A DNA stretch of 64,000 nucleotides from Jackrogersella multiformis (lineage: Eukaryota > Ascomycota > Sordariomycetes > Xylariales > Hypoxylaceae). How positions within the stretch are numbered: position 1 is the stretch's first letter; each line of letters starts with the position of its first letter. A model generated the notes under the pieces. That model saw only the letters and a list, made by a program, of their open reading frames with translations. It did no database searches and had not been told where the DNA came from. The DNA lies in contig CADCXD010000018.1 of the NCBI GenBank assembly GCA_902806575.1, positions 3,844,001 through 3,908,000 on the forward strand, written 5' to 3'. Both the position numbers and the translations under genes were made by a program. This document shows positions 48,024 through 60,822 of this stretch, piece by piece.

Positions 48024-49634
48024 ATGTCGATACCCGAAGATGAAGAGCTGATGAACAAGATCAATAAGTTGTCTGGTGAGTTCCACTACGGTATCTCGTC
48101 GGTAGCTATCTATAACTCATCCATGTTTAGGGCAGATCAATCGCTTCAAGGCCCAGCGCGACGGCATGAGTCCAGGTTTGAAATTCGCTTTTGTCCTCTA
48201 GATTTCTGTGTTGCCAATACCGATGCTAACGTACTAAGACACTCATCACCCCTCTCGAGCCTCCAACTATCGTGTCTCCCCGTACCCTCCTCCTAGTAGC
48301 TACCGCGGCGGGCGTGGTGGACGCGGTAGGATTCTGCCAACCTATCGCAACAAGACTCTAGTTCTCAATGGCCAGTCCCGAACTGCGTCTGACGCAGGCG
48401 AAAGCGGCAACGATCCTTCTGACCCTCCTACCCCATCATTTATCACCAAAACCGACCGCCACATGCAACTAATCAATAGCTCTGTCTACGAGAAGGAAAC
48501 GCAGCAACGCGCCAACGCGATGGAGCAGACTCTCCGCCAGAAGCAGTTGCAGAGAAACAAGCACGAGAAAGCTGCTTTCATGAGCAGCCTGCCCCAGGGT
48601 GGTGCCCCATCTGGATTTCCCAACGTGCCTACCTCAGCTTCCCAATACGAGGTTGTTGTAGATGGTATCCGTTTCCAAGTTATACAACAGGGCAGCAAGC
48701 TCGTCAAGGCGCCTAGTGAGTAGTTCCGTCTGCTGATATGCTATCCTTGGTGTCTGACAGGCTATTAGACGACGTGAACCCTCCTTCGGCTACCCCTAAG
48801 GTGACCTCCATCGGCGGTGTTAAATTTTATCGAACCAAGCACGGTAACCTCGTGAGACATGGCGTTGTTAAAGCTCAGCGGTATGTATCCCGAAGCATTT
48901 TCGAATTTTATATTAACAATATCCTTGTTAGATACGCTGGCGGAGTTATGAAGGTCAACGAGCAGTGCAAGACCTTCGCATGGACCGGTATCGTCTTCCT
49001 CAAAATTACGGAAAACTGCCCATTTCGCGACTCATGGAGGACTGCGGTATGGTAAGATCCCCGGTACGGACGCTGATACTTGCTTGTAGGATCGTGCCCG
49101 AAAGGCCCCAAGTGCCGCTACCTCCACGACGCTTCGAAGACGGCCATCTGCCGAGATTACCTGTTGAAGGGTAAATGTGTACAAGGTGAAGATTGTGACC
49201 TTTCACATGACGTTACAGAAGAGAGAACCCCCCTCTGTGTGCATTTTGCCAAAGGCAACTGCCACAACTCCTCTTGCTCGTATGTTCACGCGGAGCACTC
49301 CCCGGCAGACTCTGTTTGCCGATCCTTTGGAAACTACGGATACTGCGAGAAGGGAGCGCAATGTCCCGATCGCCACGTATTCGAGTGCCCTGACTTCAGC
49401 AACACGGGTGTCTGTAAGATCAAGGGTTGTAAGCGACCTCACATCGAAAGGGCCAGTGTCCTTCGAAAGGCAGGGAACCGCGGATCACCCGAGGAGATGC
49501 ATGACTTGTCTACGGATGACGAGGACGCCGCGGCAGACAGCGACGACGTGGATTCCGACCAGGTGGAGGAATTCATCAAGAAAGATGATGATGACCTCGA
49601 CTTCGCCCAGCAGAAGGACTACATCGGATTTTGA
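48024..49634 (+). CDS. CCCH zinc-finger protein, five fingers (ZC3H3-like), six exons
   Basis: Exons 48024-48075, 48131-48175, 48260-48715, 48769-48880, 48932-48987 and 49090-49634 give 421 residues. Five CCCH fingers lie in tandem: Cys234/243/249-His253, Cys261/270/276-His280, Cys290/298/303-His307, Cys317/326/332-His336 and Cys340/349/354-His358. The same five-finger array, preceded by a disordered Arg/Gly region (SSYRGGRGGRGR at about 40-50), is the layout of human ZC3H3 and its S. pombe counterpart, which act in polyadenylation and mRNA export; function here is inferred from that. The C-terminus is acidic. The start of exon 3 is uncertain: the acceptor at 48259 is a GAG and an alternative at 48239 is also in frame. 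An intron splits the first finger. A promoter of 921 bases is shared with Tfg2. Confidence 0.88.
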
Positions 49635-51004
49635 TAACTCTCACCATCTCACCAGCCTGTTACTACTACTAACTATCTAGGTTTTCGAGATGCTTGTCTT
49701 TTGGACAATGCTGACCGTACTTACTTAAGGGCAGTGTTTCTAATCAGATTTCTGACTATCTTCGATCCGGTTTCTTGTCTGTCTGTCAGGCTAGTATCTA
49801 CACGGCACGTTATCACGGTCGTGAGTTTGGCGTTAGAAGGTTGCATTGATTGTACAACGGTCTGTGATACCCCATTGCGATGCGTTGCGTCTTAGATGAT
49901 GCGTACTATTATGTTGGGGAATTGATACCCCCTTGGCGGAAGAATTGAAGAAAAGAAAAAAGAAAAGAAAATACGAGCAGAAGCAGAAGATAGCTACCTA
50001 GGTAGTCGCAACAGAGAATAATAACGCTATACATTACAACTGTATTTTGAGTGATAATGGCTAGACTATTTACCTACGTGGGTAGGGACGTAGGTAATAT
50101 ACCAAGGATTTCTTAAATTTGGTTGGTTGGTAGGTAACATACCTTCCTTATATATGTAGGTACCTATTTATCTACCCAGGATATCCAAGATGTCTATATG
50201 GATGTTATTAGAGTTAGAGTTCATAGCAAAATAGCAAAGTTCACAATAGAGTTCATGGTAGAGTTCTATCATAGACGTTATGTGTAACCCTTGGAACGTT
50301 GAAAGCCAATGGAGAGATTACCTAATCATTTACCTTTGGTCCTTACCTACCTAAGGTAGGTAATTATTAGAGCAAGTCGAGACCCGCCTCAAGTTTTCTT
50401 CTCCTCCCCCTGCGTCCTACTTGTATTAGGTCACCCCCACTACAAGACTCCAAACCAAGACTCCAACCATTCCCATTCTGCCATTCCAATTCATTCTGCG
50501 ACCCGGAAAAGTTCTACGAAACAGGTACGGTCAATCTTGGGGCTAATATTGGCGCGCTTGATGCTTGGAAAGAGGTCAATCCGCCCCCCCTTCCGTACCG
50601 AAAGGATTGAAACAAAGGGCTGTGTCCTGTCCTGTCCTGTCCTGTCTTTGTTACTCAGAACTCGAGGGCGCAAATGGAAAGCCGACTCCATTTGTTCGGT
50701 TGTTCGAGCTCAGCGCTGAAATCACTGCCCCCTTTAGGTCTCGCAAAAAGTGTTCGGCGCGTAAGCCCGGGGCTGAAATGAATGGACTAGCTTGAATAAT
50801 GAACACCTATTAAAGAACCGAGGGACGACCACTGCTATTGCTACTACTACTGTTACTGCCAGGACGAATCCAATTCCATAATTGCCTACTTAAAGTGTTT
50901 TTTTGTTGTTGAATCTCCCATTTTCGGATTTATATATATCTATAACCTTGGAACTATAGAGGCAGGGGAAAAAGAAGAAGATCAGAAGAGATCAGCAATA
51001 CACC
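49635..51004. other. Intergenic region with the Sel1-gene leader
   Basis: Includes a TACCTAGGTA near 49998, a (TGTCC)n repeat of about four units at 50622-50645, and pyrimidine-rich sequence. No gene supported. Confidence 0.6.
50622..50645. repeat. (TGTCC)n microsatellite
   Basis: A little over four tandem TGTCC units, about 360 bases before the Sel1-gene start. Confidence 0.85.
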
Positions 51005-54000
51005 ATGGGGATTCGCGACTTAATCAAGAAGAAAAATCACTTGGACGGCGGCGTCGATCGCGAAACTTTGGATAGATTGGCCGGCCCCGAGTTTACCTTC
51101 ATACGGTCCGACACTCATACGAACGAGATCATCCACCCGCCGACCAACAGCAACTACCTAAAGGCTAAGGATGCCGGATCACCCTATAAGCCTCGCCGTA
51201 GCCTCGACGTGTTCAGGCCGCGATCGCGGGGTAACAGTACTTCTTCTGCCGTGAGCGAGGGCAAAGAGCACACCCCCCACCGACACTTGTCGCAGCGCTT
51301 GCGCTTATCCAGAGCCCCGTCCACGTCCGAGTTCGTGCCCGAAAATCTACCGCAGATCAACGTGTTCTCGGCCGAAGGGGGGACGTCGGGTGGCAAGGGA
51401 GGAGTCGGAAAGGTAGGGGTAGGGATAGATAAGGACGCGAACGAAAGCCAGTGGGAGAAGAGAGCTACCATCCTAGCCGAAGCCAACGAGAGGGGCCAGC
51501 GCCGAAGCAGATCTCCTAGCATCGTGTCGCCGTCGCCGCCGTCGCACTCCTACCACAACTCGCCATCGCCGTCCGCGGAGCTAGCTAGGTTGCGATTGAC
51601 GCACGATGATGTCGACAGGAGCGGAAACGGGGGGAGCGGGAGGTCGGATGGCGTGGTGTCGTCTAAGGCGATCGACGAGCAGATCCAGGAAGCCATCCGA
51701 TTGCACGAGGAGGGGGAGCTCGACCGGTCTACGCGCTTGTTCGGGCGACTGGCCGATCCGCAGGGCGCAAATAACCCCCTGAGCCAGGTTCTTTACGGTC
51801 TTGCTTTGAGGTCAGTAGTTTCATCCGGGTGTTTTCGTCATTGTTTGGATCGCCACAGCTGCTCTTTTTTCTTCCTGATTTTGTTGCTATTTTTGGAACT
51901 GTCGCATCTCACTCGTGCTTCTTCGTCACGCGGCCGCTTCTAGACCCATACGAAGAAGTGTCCTTCCGTCTCTAGTCTTGCAGGTGGAAGAATGAAAGAG
52001 CAAGAAGGTATCATAGTTTATGCTTAACTAGCTAGCTGGATGGTGGATGTGCGAATGGATCGATGGTGGCAAAGTTGCCCATACATGAAGACACGAATAC
52101 GAAGTACAGCAACAGCAGAGCAAAAATGCCAAAAATAAATCCATTTAGGTTACAGAAGCTAACATCCTGCCCCTGCGGTTTGGCGGACCTTCAGGCACGG
52201 CTGGGGCTGCGAACCTGATCCCGAACGGGCCGTTACGTATCTTTCGGCGGCGGCGTCGAACGCTGCGGCGGTCGAGAACATGGCGCTACAGGCGGGCCTC
52301 AAGAAAGGCGGCGCCGCCAAGGGCGAGCTCGTCCTGGCCATCTTCGAATTGGCGAACTGCTTCCGCCACGGCTGGGGCATCCCGCGAGATCCAGTCGCCG
52401 CCAAGCAGGTGGGTCATACAAAATTTACTGTCACCGTTCCATTATTGAAGCACCTCGCTTGATAGGGGTAGTGGGAGTTGTAGGCGAGTGGATAATGATA
52501 AATGAATGATGACCGAGAAGAGAGAGGAGTGGGAAGGTGATGGACGGCGACACCTCGCAATCGCCCACCTACCAGCCAGACAGACGTTGTCGTCGTCGGA
52601 AGCCCCGCTGTTTATGTGATGATCATATTAGCTAACAACTACTGCCGGACAGTATTACGAAACGGCCGCAAACCTTGGAGATACTGGTAAGTGATGTGAT
52701 CCGACCAACTCGTCGTGAACAGGCCACCCCTTGACTGTGGACGGGCTCTGCGGATGCGATAGGCTAACGTACGGGGGATGCTCCTCGGTGTATGTAGATG
52801 CCATGAATGAAGTCGGCTGGTGCTACCTGCAAGGCTTTGGGTGTAAAAAGGACAAGGTACGTGAAGTTAGGCGCGAAGCCCAGTCTCGATTCTCCCTCGC
52901 CGCCTATCTATTTCCTCTCTCCGTCACATATCACTTCCAAATCCAGCGCCTCACGTCCCTGCCCAAAGCTCACAACGCACACACACGCACGCGCACCTGA
53001 GCTACTAGACAGCTATCCACGATGAGGTGTCAGCCTCATGTGGCCTATATTGTGGCTTGTCTGGTCAGCTCAGCTCGCTTAACGTCTAGCGTCCAGGATT
53101 AGATCAGGATGTTCAGGTCTGTAGTCCCCAAGGGAGAAGCAGCGAGCTAAGTAGCCCTGTTGGCCGTCCGTAAATCACGATCCCTCTCCCGTTGGGCAGC
53201 AACGAGGCTTGTCCTCCGCAAATCAGAGCCTCTCTCGGAGACATAACCTGCCAGCTTACCTACCTACCTACCTAGGTACCTACCTGACCTCCTCCCTAGC
53301 TAATGTCCTCTATACACCTAAAACTACCTGAGCAAGGAAAGGGGGAGGGGGAATCACATGAGACTAACCGTATGCTTCCTCTATAGTTCGCCTCTGCGAG
53401 GTACTACCGACTGGCGGAGGAGAACGGCAATAAGACCCTAGGGAATACCTGGTAAGTATCATGTTCATTTGACCTTCTCGTAAGCTCCCTCGTATGAGGA
53501 CCCTTTATTATCCTCTTGGCACTACCTCACTCCTTGGCCCTCTTTCCCCGTGCGTCGGCGGCGCAGCAGAAGCTGCAGGACCCCGGCCGTTGTGGATGAC
53601 TGGTCCTCAGACAGACGACAGGCTCTCCGTGCCCCCGGAGCCAGTAGTAGAAGCTCGCCTTACTTTCTGCTGTCTGTTTTGGCGAAGAGTCTCCGATCGG
53701 GTCTAGAACCAGGTTCCTCTTTTTCTCCTTTGGGTTTTGATTTCCCTCTCCAACAGGACGGGCCGCGGAAACGGGCCTCGAGTGGTTGGGGTCTAAGCGA
53801 ATCAGAGCCTCATCTTTCACCGAACCCGGGAAATGTCGCCTTTCGTTTCCCTCTCTCCCTGCCCTTCCTTTCTTCGTTGTCATCCTATGGATCCTCAACC
53901 GTCTCACACCATAGCCAATGTAAATGCCTCAGTTACATAGCGGAGTAGCCCGGCGCTTGCCCACGCTCTCCGTTCTACATACCTACTGTTCTGCGCTGTT

Positions 54001-54167
54001 CTTCCTCTGATTCCCACCTGCTCTGCCGAAGTTCTCCGAGCCTAGCATATACCTATCTACCTTTTATTGTAACCTCCAGGTTTTTATTTTATTTTACTAA
54101 CCAATAATACGTCGCGCGCAGGATTTGGAAGGACAAGTATAATCCTACGAACTCCAAGAAGAAGTAA
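51005..54167 (+). CDS. Sel1-repeat protein with long introns, six exons
   Basis: Exons 51005-51810, 52195-52408, 52653-52686, 52798-52856, 53387-53451 and 54122-54167 join in frame to give 407 residues. The N-terminal 220 residues begin MGIRDLIKKKNHLDGGVDRETLDRL and are basic, Ser/Pro-rich and disordered. Three Sel1-like (TPR-type) repeats follow from about residue 235, with the hallmarks LYGLALRHGWGCEPDPERAV, ANCFRHGWGIPRDPVAAKQYY and VGWCYLQGFGCKKDKxxxARYYRLA. The C-terminus IWKDKYNPTNSKKK is Lys-rich. Fungal proteins with this start and Sel1 repeats are often annotated as DSF2-like; I consider that plausible but unproven. Sel1 repeats mediate protein contacts. Introns are unusually long for this window (384, 244, 111, 530 and 670 bases) and one contains a TACCTAGGTA cluster. 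Confidence 0.85.
53257..53287. repeat. TACC(TACC)n-TAGGTACC palindrome cluster in an intron
   Basis: Tandem TACC units lead into TACCTAGGTACC and end in TACCTACC. It sits in the fourth intron of the Sel1 gene (52857-53386). Confidence 0.75.
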
Positions 54168-55232
54168 GCTGCGTCCAGTGTGCTGGGGGGCGAGCATTGC
54201 TATAGGATAGAGGGAAATAAATAAATAAAATGCCATTTGTCAATTGGGGCATCTATGCAGTGCTCCGGTCCGCGTGCCCCCTATAACGCAACGGATCCGG
54301 GGTATCTCGCAAATACGTAAGTGTGCTGTGGGCAGGCCACATTCTTTTGTACTCGCAAGCATGGCGATAGGACGAACGAGCGAATCCGCGATGGGGGCAA
54401 CGAGGGAAGGAAAAAAGAGAAGCGCCCCTTCTTTTTCTTTTGCTTTGTCTTCATTCGTGGGGTTTTTCTCAGAGGGTGATATCGCAGTTGTAGCAACTAT
54501 AGATGCTGTACATCATATGTGCATATGCATCGACGATTGTGGGGGAATGCATGTTTCTGCCTCTGCCTCTTGTCTGGGGGTGGCCCGGAAAGTGCGAAAA
54601 GGGGGGCGTGTGTGGGTGTGCGGGAAGAAGGTAGATAGATAGAGTCCTGCTCTCGCATACGCCGCAGGGCAGATCAGAGCACGGGATAGTGTAAAACCAG
54701 CCTTGGCTTGCGGGTTTACCTGGGTATTCGATAGAAAATGTGCATCTTGGGGTATCTCAGCAGTCGCCTCTCGCTTGTTTCTACGCCGGATTTGCCAATG
54801 GGATGTGTTGATAATGAATTGGGGTGCTTGGTTGGTCGGTCAAAATGCTCAGCAGTCTGTCGAGGCAGACCGGACTACCAACTAAATGACGGGCTCGCGC
54901 GTATCCCCCACCCTGTCCCGTTCGTCTTTCTCTCTATCTCCCCGTCCCTTTAATATTCTGGCATCGAAGGGTTCCCCGTGTGGAGAGAGCATGCGGCTGA
55001 CTGAGCCCACCACCGTTTCAAATATACCTAGGTAGGTATCTTAATATACCAGTAAGAAGTAGATTTGTTACCCTTTAGGATCCGAAAGTTGGAGAGGCCT
55101 ACATGCTCGCTGCGGAATTCCGGGGTCTGGGCTGGAAATACTATATAGAGGAATACGCTAATATGCAGAGCCTTGGAAGCTATCCTCTACTTACCTACCT
55201 AAGGTATTTATTAGCTTGCATGAGATACAGTC

Positions 55233-55259
55233 AGCATTAGCATTAGCATCAGCATCAGC
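55233..55259. repeat. (AGCATT/AGCATC)n microsatellite
   Basis: Four to five imperfect hexamer units: AGCATT twice, then AGCATC. Confidence 0.8.
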
Positions 55260-58227
55260 TACTCTCTAGAGAAGATATCGACGATCCATCGCCTGTTCCT
55301 TCGTGGGAGAGCGGATGGCGGTTTGGACGCTACCTACTTCACGTCGACTTCCTTGCCTTATTCTTGCCTGAGTATGGATTCATAGTATCCCAACTTGTAT
55401 AGCCCGAAGATCGGGTCCTGATCCGCCCAAAGGAAGGAGGTAGTGCAACGCGCCGCCCATAACGGTTTTTCCCCCTCTGCCATAACGGAAGATGGAAGAT
55501 GGAATATGGGAGGAGAGCCTTACCTCCTTACATACCTACTAACGTCTCCTTCCCTGACGCTACCCAGCCTGCTCCTGTCCCCCCTTCCTATGGCTCCGGA
55601 TTAGCTGCCGTGCGTCCCCGATGGGGTGTAAGCCGTGTGAGCGTAATGTACCTTATAGAACGAAAGAAAAGAAAAAAAAAGGGAGAAGGAGAGAAGAGAA
55701 ACCCCCGTTATGCTGCGAAACCTTTGCGCAGGTTTTCTCCGCGCGGCCGAACGTCGTACCTCCGCCTCATCTCATCTCGATCAAGCCTCTCCCGCGGAGC
55801 CCGTGTTATTATCGTACGTAAGGCTCCTCCCTCTCTCTCCCCCTTATATCACTCGTCCGCTTCCGCCGTCCTATCACCGCATCGTCCTATCGTCATATTA
55901 TCTTATTCATTCTATCAAGCCTCTCTTGTACTGTGCTACATTGGTAGGTGATATATGTATTATATACCATGCGTACATAGTAGTAGCAAATGGGATGAAT
56001 ATTTCCGCGCGCGGCGAGGGGACGCCAGGGCTGCGATACTAGGTACCTTGTCGGTATGAATCTGCGCAGGCACAAGGACTTTGCAGCGGTCCTATCTGCG
56101 GCGGCGGTTTGGCGATCCCCGTATCACGCCGCGCTATGCTTGCGGTCCGCCGTTTGGGGCGGGCGTCGGCTACGTGCTACGTTAGGTACCTACCTAGGTT
56201 GCGTGGGACGTAGGCGAGGTTGTGGTCATGATATGTGTATGTGTATGTGTACGTGTACCTATGTGTATGCCTGTACCTGATGTGGGACAATGAGCATAAT
56301 AGAGAAACTTGTCGAACGGTGCTTGCTCTATGGCATAAGGAAGCTTAGATATATGGCGAGAGGGCGTCATTGGCCGGTGCGAGGTAGGCCAATCGTAGAA
56401 ATGTAAGTGTAAGTGCAACACACGCACAAACATCGCGAGCTAGCATACGTGGTGCTACTGGACCTTTTCTTCCTGCCTACGTGAGAAAGGGGTACGGCGG
56501 AGTTATTTTCCCCTAGGCGGTTGTATACCTGTATAACTGTACCTAGGGGAGATTCTGAACACTGGATGGAGAGGGATGGGAAAGGGGAAGAATAGGAGGT
56601 AGCTATAGTTAAACCCCTATTTGTATCACGTAGGCAAATATACGCTGCGCCTATACAGACGTCATGGACAGTGAGCATAGTCAAAGGTTGTCTTGTAAGT
56701 ACCAGGTACCTACTTGCTATTTCACGCAATGAATAAAAACAATCCATATCCTCGTATCATCCTCCTCGCTCCCTACTAGACAGCCATACCCGAATATCGG
56801 GGACCTACCTACCTACCCCTTTCTCCCTCACTTCGTATTAGACATTAGACTAGGGCGAGGATGCAATACGTACCTACATAGGTACTCTCACCGGACCCCT
56901 AAGGCGGTCTAGAGCACAGCCTCTGATCCCCGTGGGGAAAGGCAGATAAAGTGCCGAGTATGACAGCGCCCAGAGGAACGATGACACGTACCACGACGAG
57001 TGGGCGATGGCATGGTGACGGCGGGCGAAACAGAGCTCAGGCCGCCCGGGCAGAAACCAAGGCAGCTACCCGCTCCCGGCGTCACCTCCCCGGGCCATAC
57101 CGGTATCCCGGCGGCCTGGTCGTTGGCGATGGGTCCGTTGGACAGCGATGATCGTCGGGGAACATGGTGGTGGGTTTTAGCTGTAGTTTTAGCTATAGCT
57201 TGTGGTGGTGCTTGTGTTTCTTAGTCATGGCTGCTTCGGTCTAACGATCTATGAAGGCCTAGATCTTGAGGCAGAATAGGGCAGAGAAGGGCAGGGCGGG
57301 GCATGTGGTTGTAATATCTCTTCATGTTATGGTTTGCCTTGTATTGTGACGGATATACTTACAGGTGTGCATTGGCCGGTGGATAGACAAGCAGGCAGAC
57401 AGGTAAAAGAGTTGGTAACAGGTAAGAAGGCGGTTAGCTACCTACCTGCCTACCTAGATTGGTAGCAGATGCGCAGATGCGAACATCCGTATTCCGATCT
57501 CACTTGTGATCTTACATACATACATTCATACCGTACCGTACCGACCGTTCAGGCTATGATTGCTAACACGGGGGACCTATAGGATAGACCGCATGCGTAC
57601 ATACATACATACATAGGCGCATATGTTCACCCAGATTCCATGAACAAGCCTGCCTTGGTCGAGCGAGGTAAGGTAAGGTACCTAGGCTACTGTATGTATG
57701 GTGTATGCGTTCTTAGGTATATGCTGAGCTAGGTACCTACCTAGGGTAAGTATGAATGAAGATGGATATGGAGATGAAGATGGAGAAAGACTGGATTGAT
57801 GGGGAATGCCAGCTGTCAACCACGAGATCAAGCAAACCCCTCGTTGGCCACCACCCCCTTTCTGCTCGACCGGACCGCATACCTGTCTCGCGTGAACACC
57901 ACCAACCCACCCTATAGCGAACTAAGATATGTACCTACTTCCCACACTAACTAGCCCTCTCCCAAAACCTGCATGCATTCCCCCCCGAGTCCCGTGTCTG
58001 GGACAGCATGTGGGCTTGTCCATCCTGTTATAGGAGATGTCATATACTTACCTAGGTACGTATGTGGCTGCTGGAAGAAAGTGTGGTAGGTGATGGTGGA
58101 TGAATGATGAAAAAGGAGGTCACGCCGCCGCGGGCGCTATTTCGATTTCGATTTCGATCTCTTCTCGGTTTTATTCCAGATGGCTCGATAAGTAGGGGGT
58201 AAGATATGATAATACAAGACATAAATA

Positions 58228-58270
58228 CATACGTACATACATAGGTACATACCTACCTAGGTACATATAT
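58228..58270. repeat. Palindrome cluster around TACCTAGGTAC
   Basis: ACATACGTAC and ACCTACCTAGGTAC lie together, an extended form of the dispersed motif. Confidence 0.7.
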
Positions 58271-58897
58271 AGAGTCATTTTGTCGTAATATGACCATACT
58301 TACTATCCCGTATTGGGTGTTACCGTTCATCGTTACCTGCCGATGCGGGTTCCTGTCTTGGAATATTCATATATATGCACCGTGACGGCCGCTCTCAGTG
58401 GCCTCCGAACCAAACATTGCCATACCTTACCCTACCTTACTACATATATGGCAATATTCGGGAATAGATGGAAACCTCGATGTGCCTCTCAAGAAAATGA
58501 GAAGAAGAAGAAGAAGCAGAGTAGCAGAGAGCCAGAGAGCAGAAGAAAAAGAATAGGAATACGCAAGCAGTTGCCCATGTGAGCTCTGCTGCATGTCTTG
58601 GCAAGGAATAGCTACCTATCCTTCTTCCAATAGGCACGCAGAGCTAGGCTGCTCTTTATTTTTATTCCTATTAGCTCAGTCCGGGGCGTGCATATCCATC
58701 CCACCTGCGGTCTGAGCCAGGTAAGAGGGAAATTTAGCAAATCGGAATCGGGGATAGTTAAGAGTGCGAATTTACCGGCTTGGGAGGGGGGAGGGGGGCG
58801 TAAGCACAGCAAGGGGGAAACGAACTTCTCGAAAGAATCAATTCGCCTACATATAGATTACCTGGTATCTACCGTAGAGGGGGAATTCGTAGTATTG

Positions 58898-58928
58898 GTA
58901 GGTGGTAGGTAGTAGGTAGTAGGTAGTA
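58898..58928. repeat. (GTAGGTA)n microsatellite
   Basis: Three to four tandem seven-base units; the unit resembles half of the dispersed palindrome. Confidence 0.75.
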
Positions 58929-60822
58929 TTAGATAAGAATGACACCGGCTGGGAGGAGGAAAGGGAAATTAAGAAACCATAGACATTAGTATAATTCCAT
59001 ATAGGTAATATAGGTAGGTAGCCGATTTAGGCAAGTAGAAGCACCCCATCTGATCTGACATTTTCTAACCTAATGTATCAATATCGTGCATATGCTCGTT
59101 CGGAATAGGTAAGAGAGTTTATATTTTAGTTAGATAGTAGTTTTTTTTAGATATTCTATTTTATTTATTTTATATAATACTTCATTTACTTGTAACTAAG
59201 CCAAGGCAGAGGCGAAAAGAAGCGAGTGAGGACTGTAATGTCACTAAGGAAAATCAAGTCATTCATAACGAGCGAGAAGAACGAGAGTATTTTTTTTGGG
59301 GATCATTGTAGTTTTCATATTATTTGCTTTGCTTGCTGGGTTTTCATGTTCATCTTGACGTTTCGCTAATAAACTGACTGATGAGCTATGAATAAGACGA
59401 ACAACCGCAAATAGGGGGGAGGCGGAGCTCTACACTGTGCTCGCTCTCTCACTCTCTCTCTCTGTGCTGTCTTGCTGTTCCCAAAAAAAAAAAGGGTGTG
59501 TCCCTTTCAGCTACTGGTAAGCTGCCTGTCTCTCGACTGCCTCCTGTGTGCTGTTCGTCCGTGACATGTCTTCGTCATTCTCGTATGATGGATTCTCACT
59601 CCAACCAAAAAATACCAATCACCAACCCTCCACCGCCCGTAATAATCGGCGCCCTTTGAATCGAAAGAGGTAAACAGGTAAGAAAGGGGAAGATAAACGT
59701 CTCGCGACTATTTGCTCTCGTCAGCTCACCCCCTGCCCTCCCTGGGGGGATTGAGTGAGCGACTGAAACCAAACTCATTATGTCGAGAGACGTTACCCCG
59801 ACCATACCTCCCCTTAGGAAACAAACAAAGGCCGACAGGGAAAACCCCCCGCCCCTGGGCAGAGCCATATTCATAGGCCTGCTCCAGCTTGGGGTGGGAG
59901 ACGAGTTCCGCAGGCGGAGGCGACATGAAGAGAAGTGTGTGTAAAGGAAAAGAATAAAAAAAAGGACCAAAAAAACCAAAACAAGCAGCGTCCCGTAAAT
60001 GGAGAAAACCTCCGCCCCCCTCGCAGGCTCTTCCGGCACTGCTCCAAGTATCCCAATGATCCCGTTTGAACGTTGTACAAGAAAAGATCTGTAGCCTCGA
60101 GCAGCCCCTGGGCTTACATGCCAATTTCCTCACCCACCCGCCCGCCAGCCTTCCCCCCCCTACCGCCCCCCGTATGACCGACCGATTTTCGCCATGCAAA
60201 ACGTTTGTTGGTTGCCGATAATATAGCATCGGGCTTTTGAAGACTCTTCGTGGGAAATAAATATAAAAAAGTTATCCGAGAATAAATAGGACAGACGAAG
60301 GTTAGATTAAAACCAGACGGAAAAGGAAATTGGAAAAATAAAAAAAAGACAAATGCTGGCTCGCTTGCTAAAGGTTGGGACACGGATAAATGATTGCGGA
60401 GATTCGATTCGATGTCTCGATGTCTCGAAGACGGTGGTGACGGAGATAAAGGACAAAGCAGATAGATGATTCGATGATAATGATGATGACGATGATCGAT
60501 AGATTCATTCATAGATAGATAGATAATAATAGAAAAAGTCATAGTTCGTTTCGGTGTGCGTGAGCGTCGGATCTGTTGATTTTGGTGGTGCGCGCAGTGA
60601 AGCGCGACGATGAGAAATATGAAAAATGTATGAACAATGTGCAACCGAGGACGAATATTTAAAATACCAACAAGCGAAAATAAAGATAGAAAGGATGAGC
60701 ATAAGATAATGAGCTGGCTGAAGCAGCAGTAGCCGTAGCAGGTGTGTATAGAGATGATTTCATTCGTGTCGTGTCGTCAGATTCGGAGTGTTTGTGTGTT
60801 TCTCGTTATGTCGTTAAAGTCG

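Larger units (their letters stand above)
54168..60822. other. Gene desert of about 6.7 kb
   Basis: No supported gene. Contents seen: TACCTAGGTA near 55028, 58050 and 58256; an (AGCATY)n run at 55233-55259; (ATTTCG)3 at 58139-58158; (GTAGGTA)n at 58898-58928; a CT run at 59441-59464; and poly-T near 59150. The right end is the 3' flank of the bZIP gene, with GAT-rich repeats at about 60466-60530. Open frames up to 167 codons (59726-60229, minus) look random. Confidence 0.55.
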
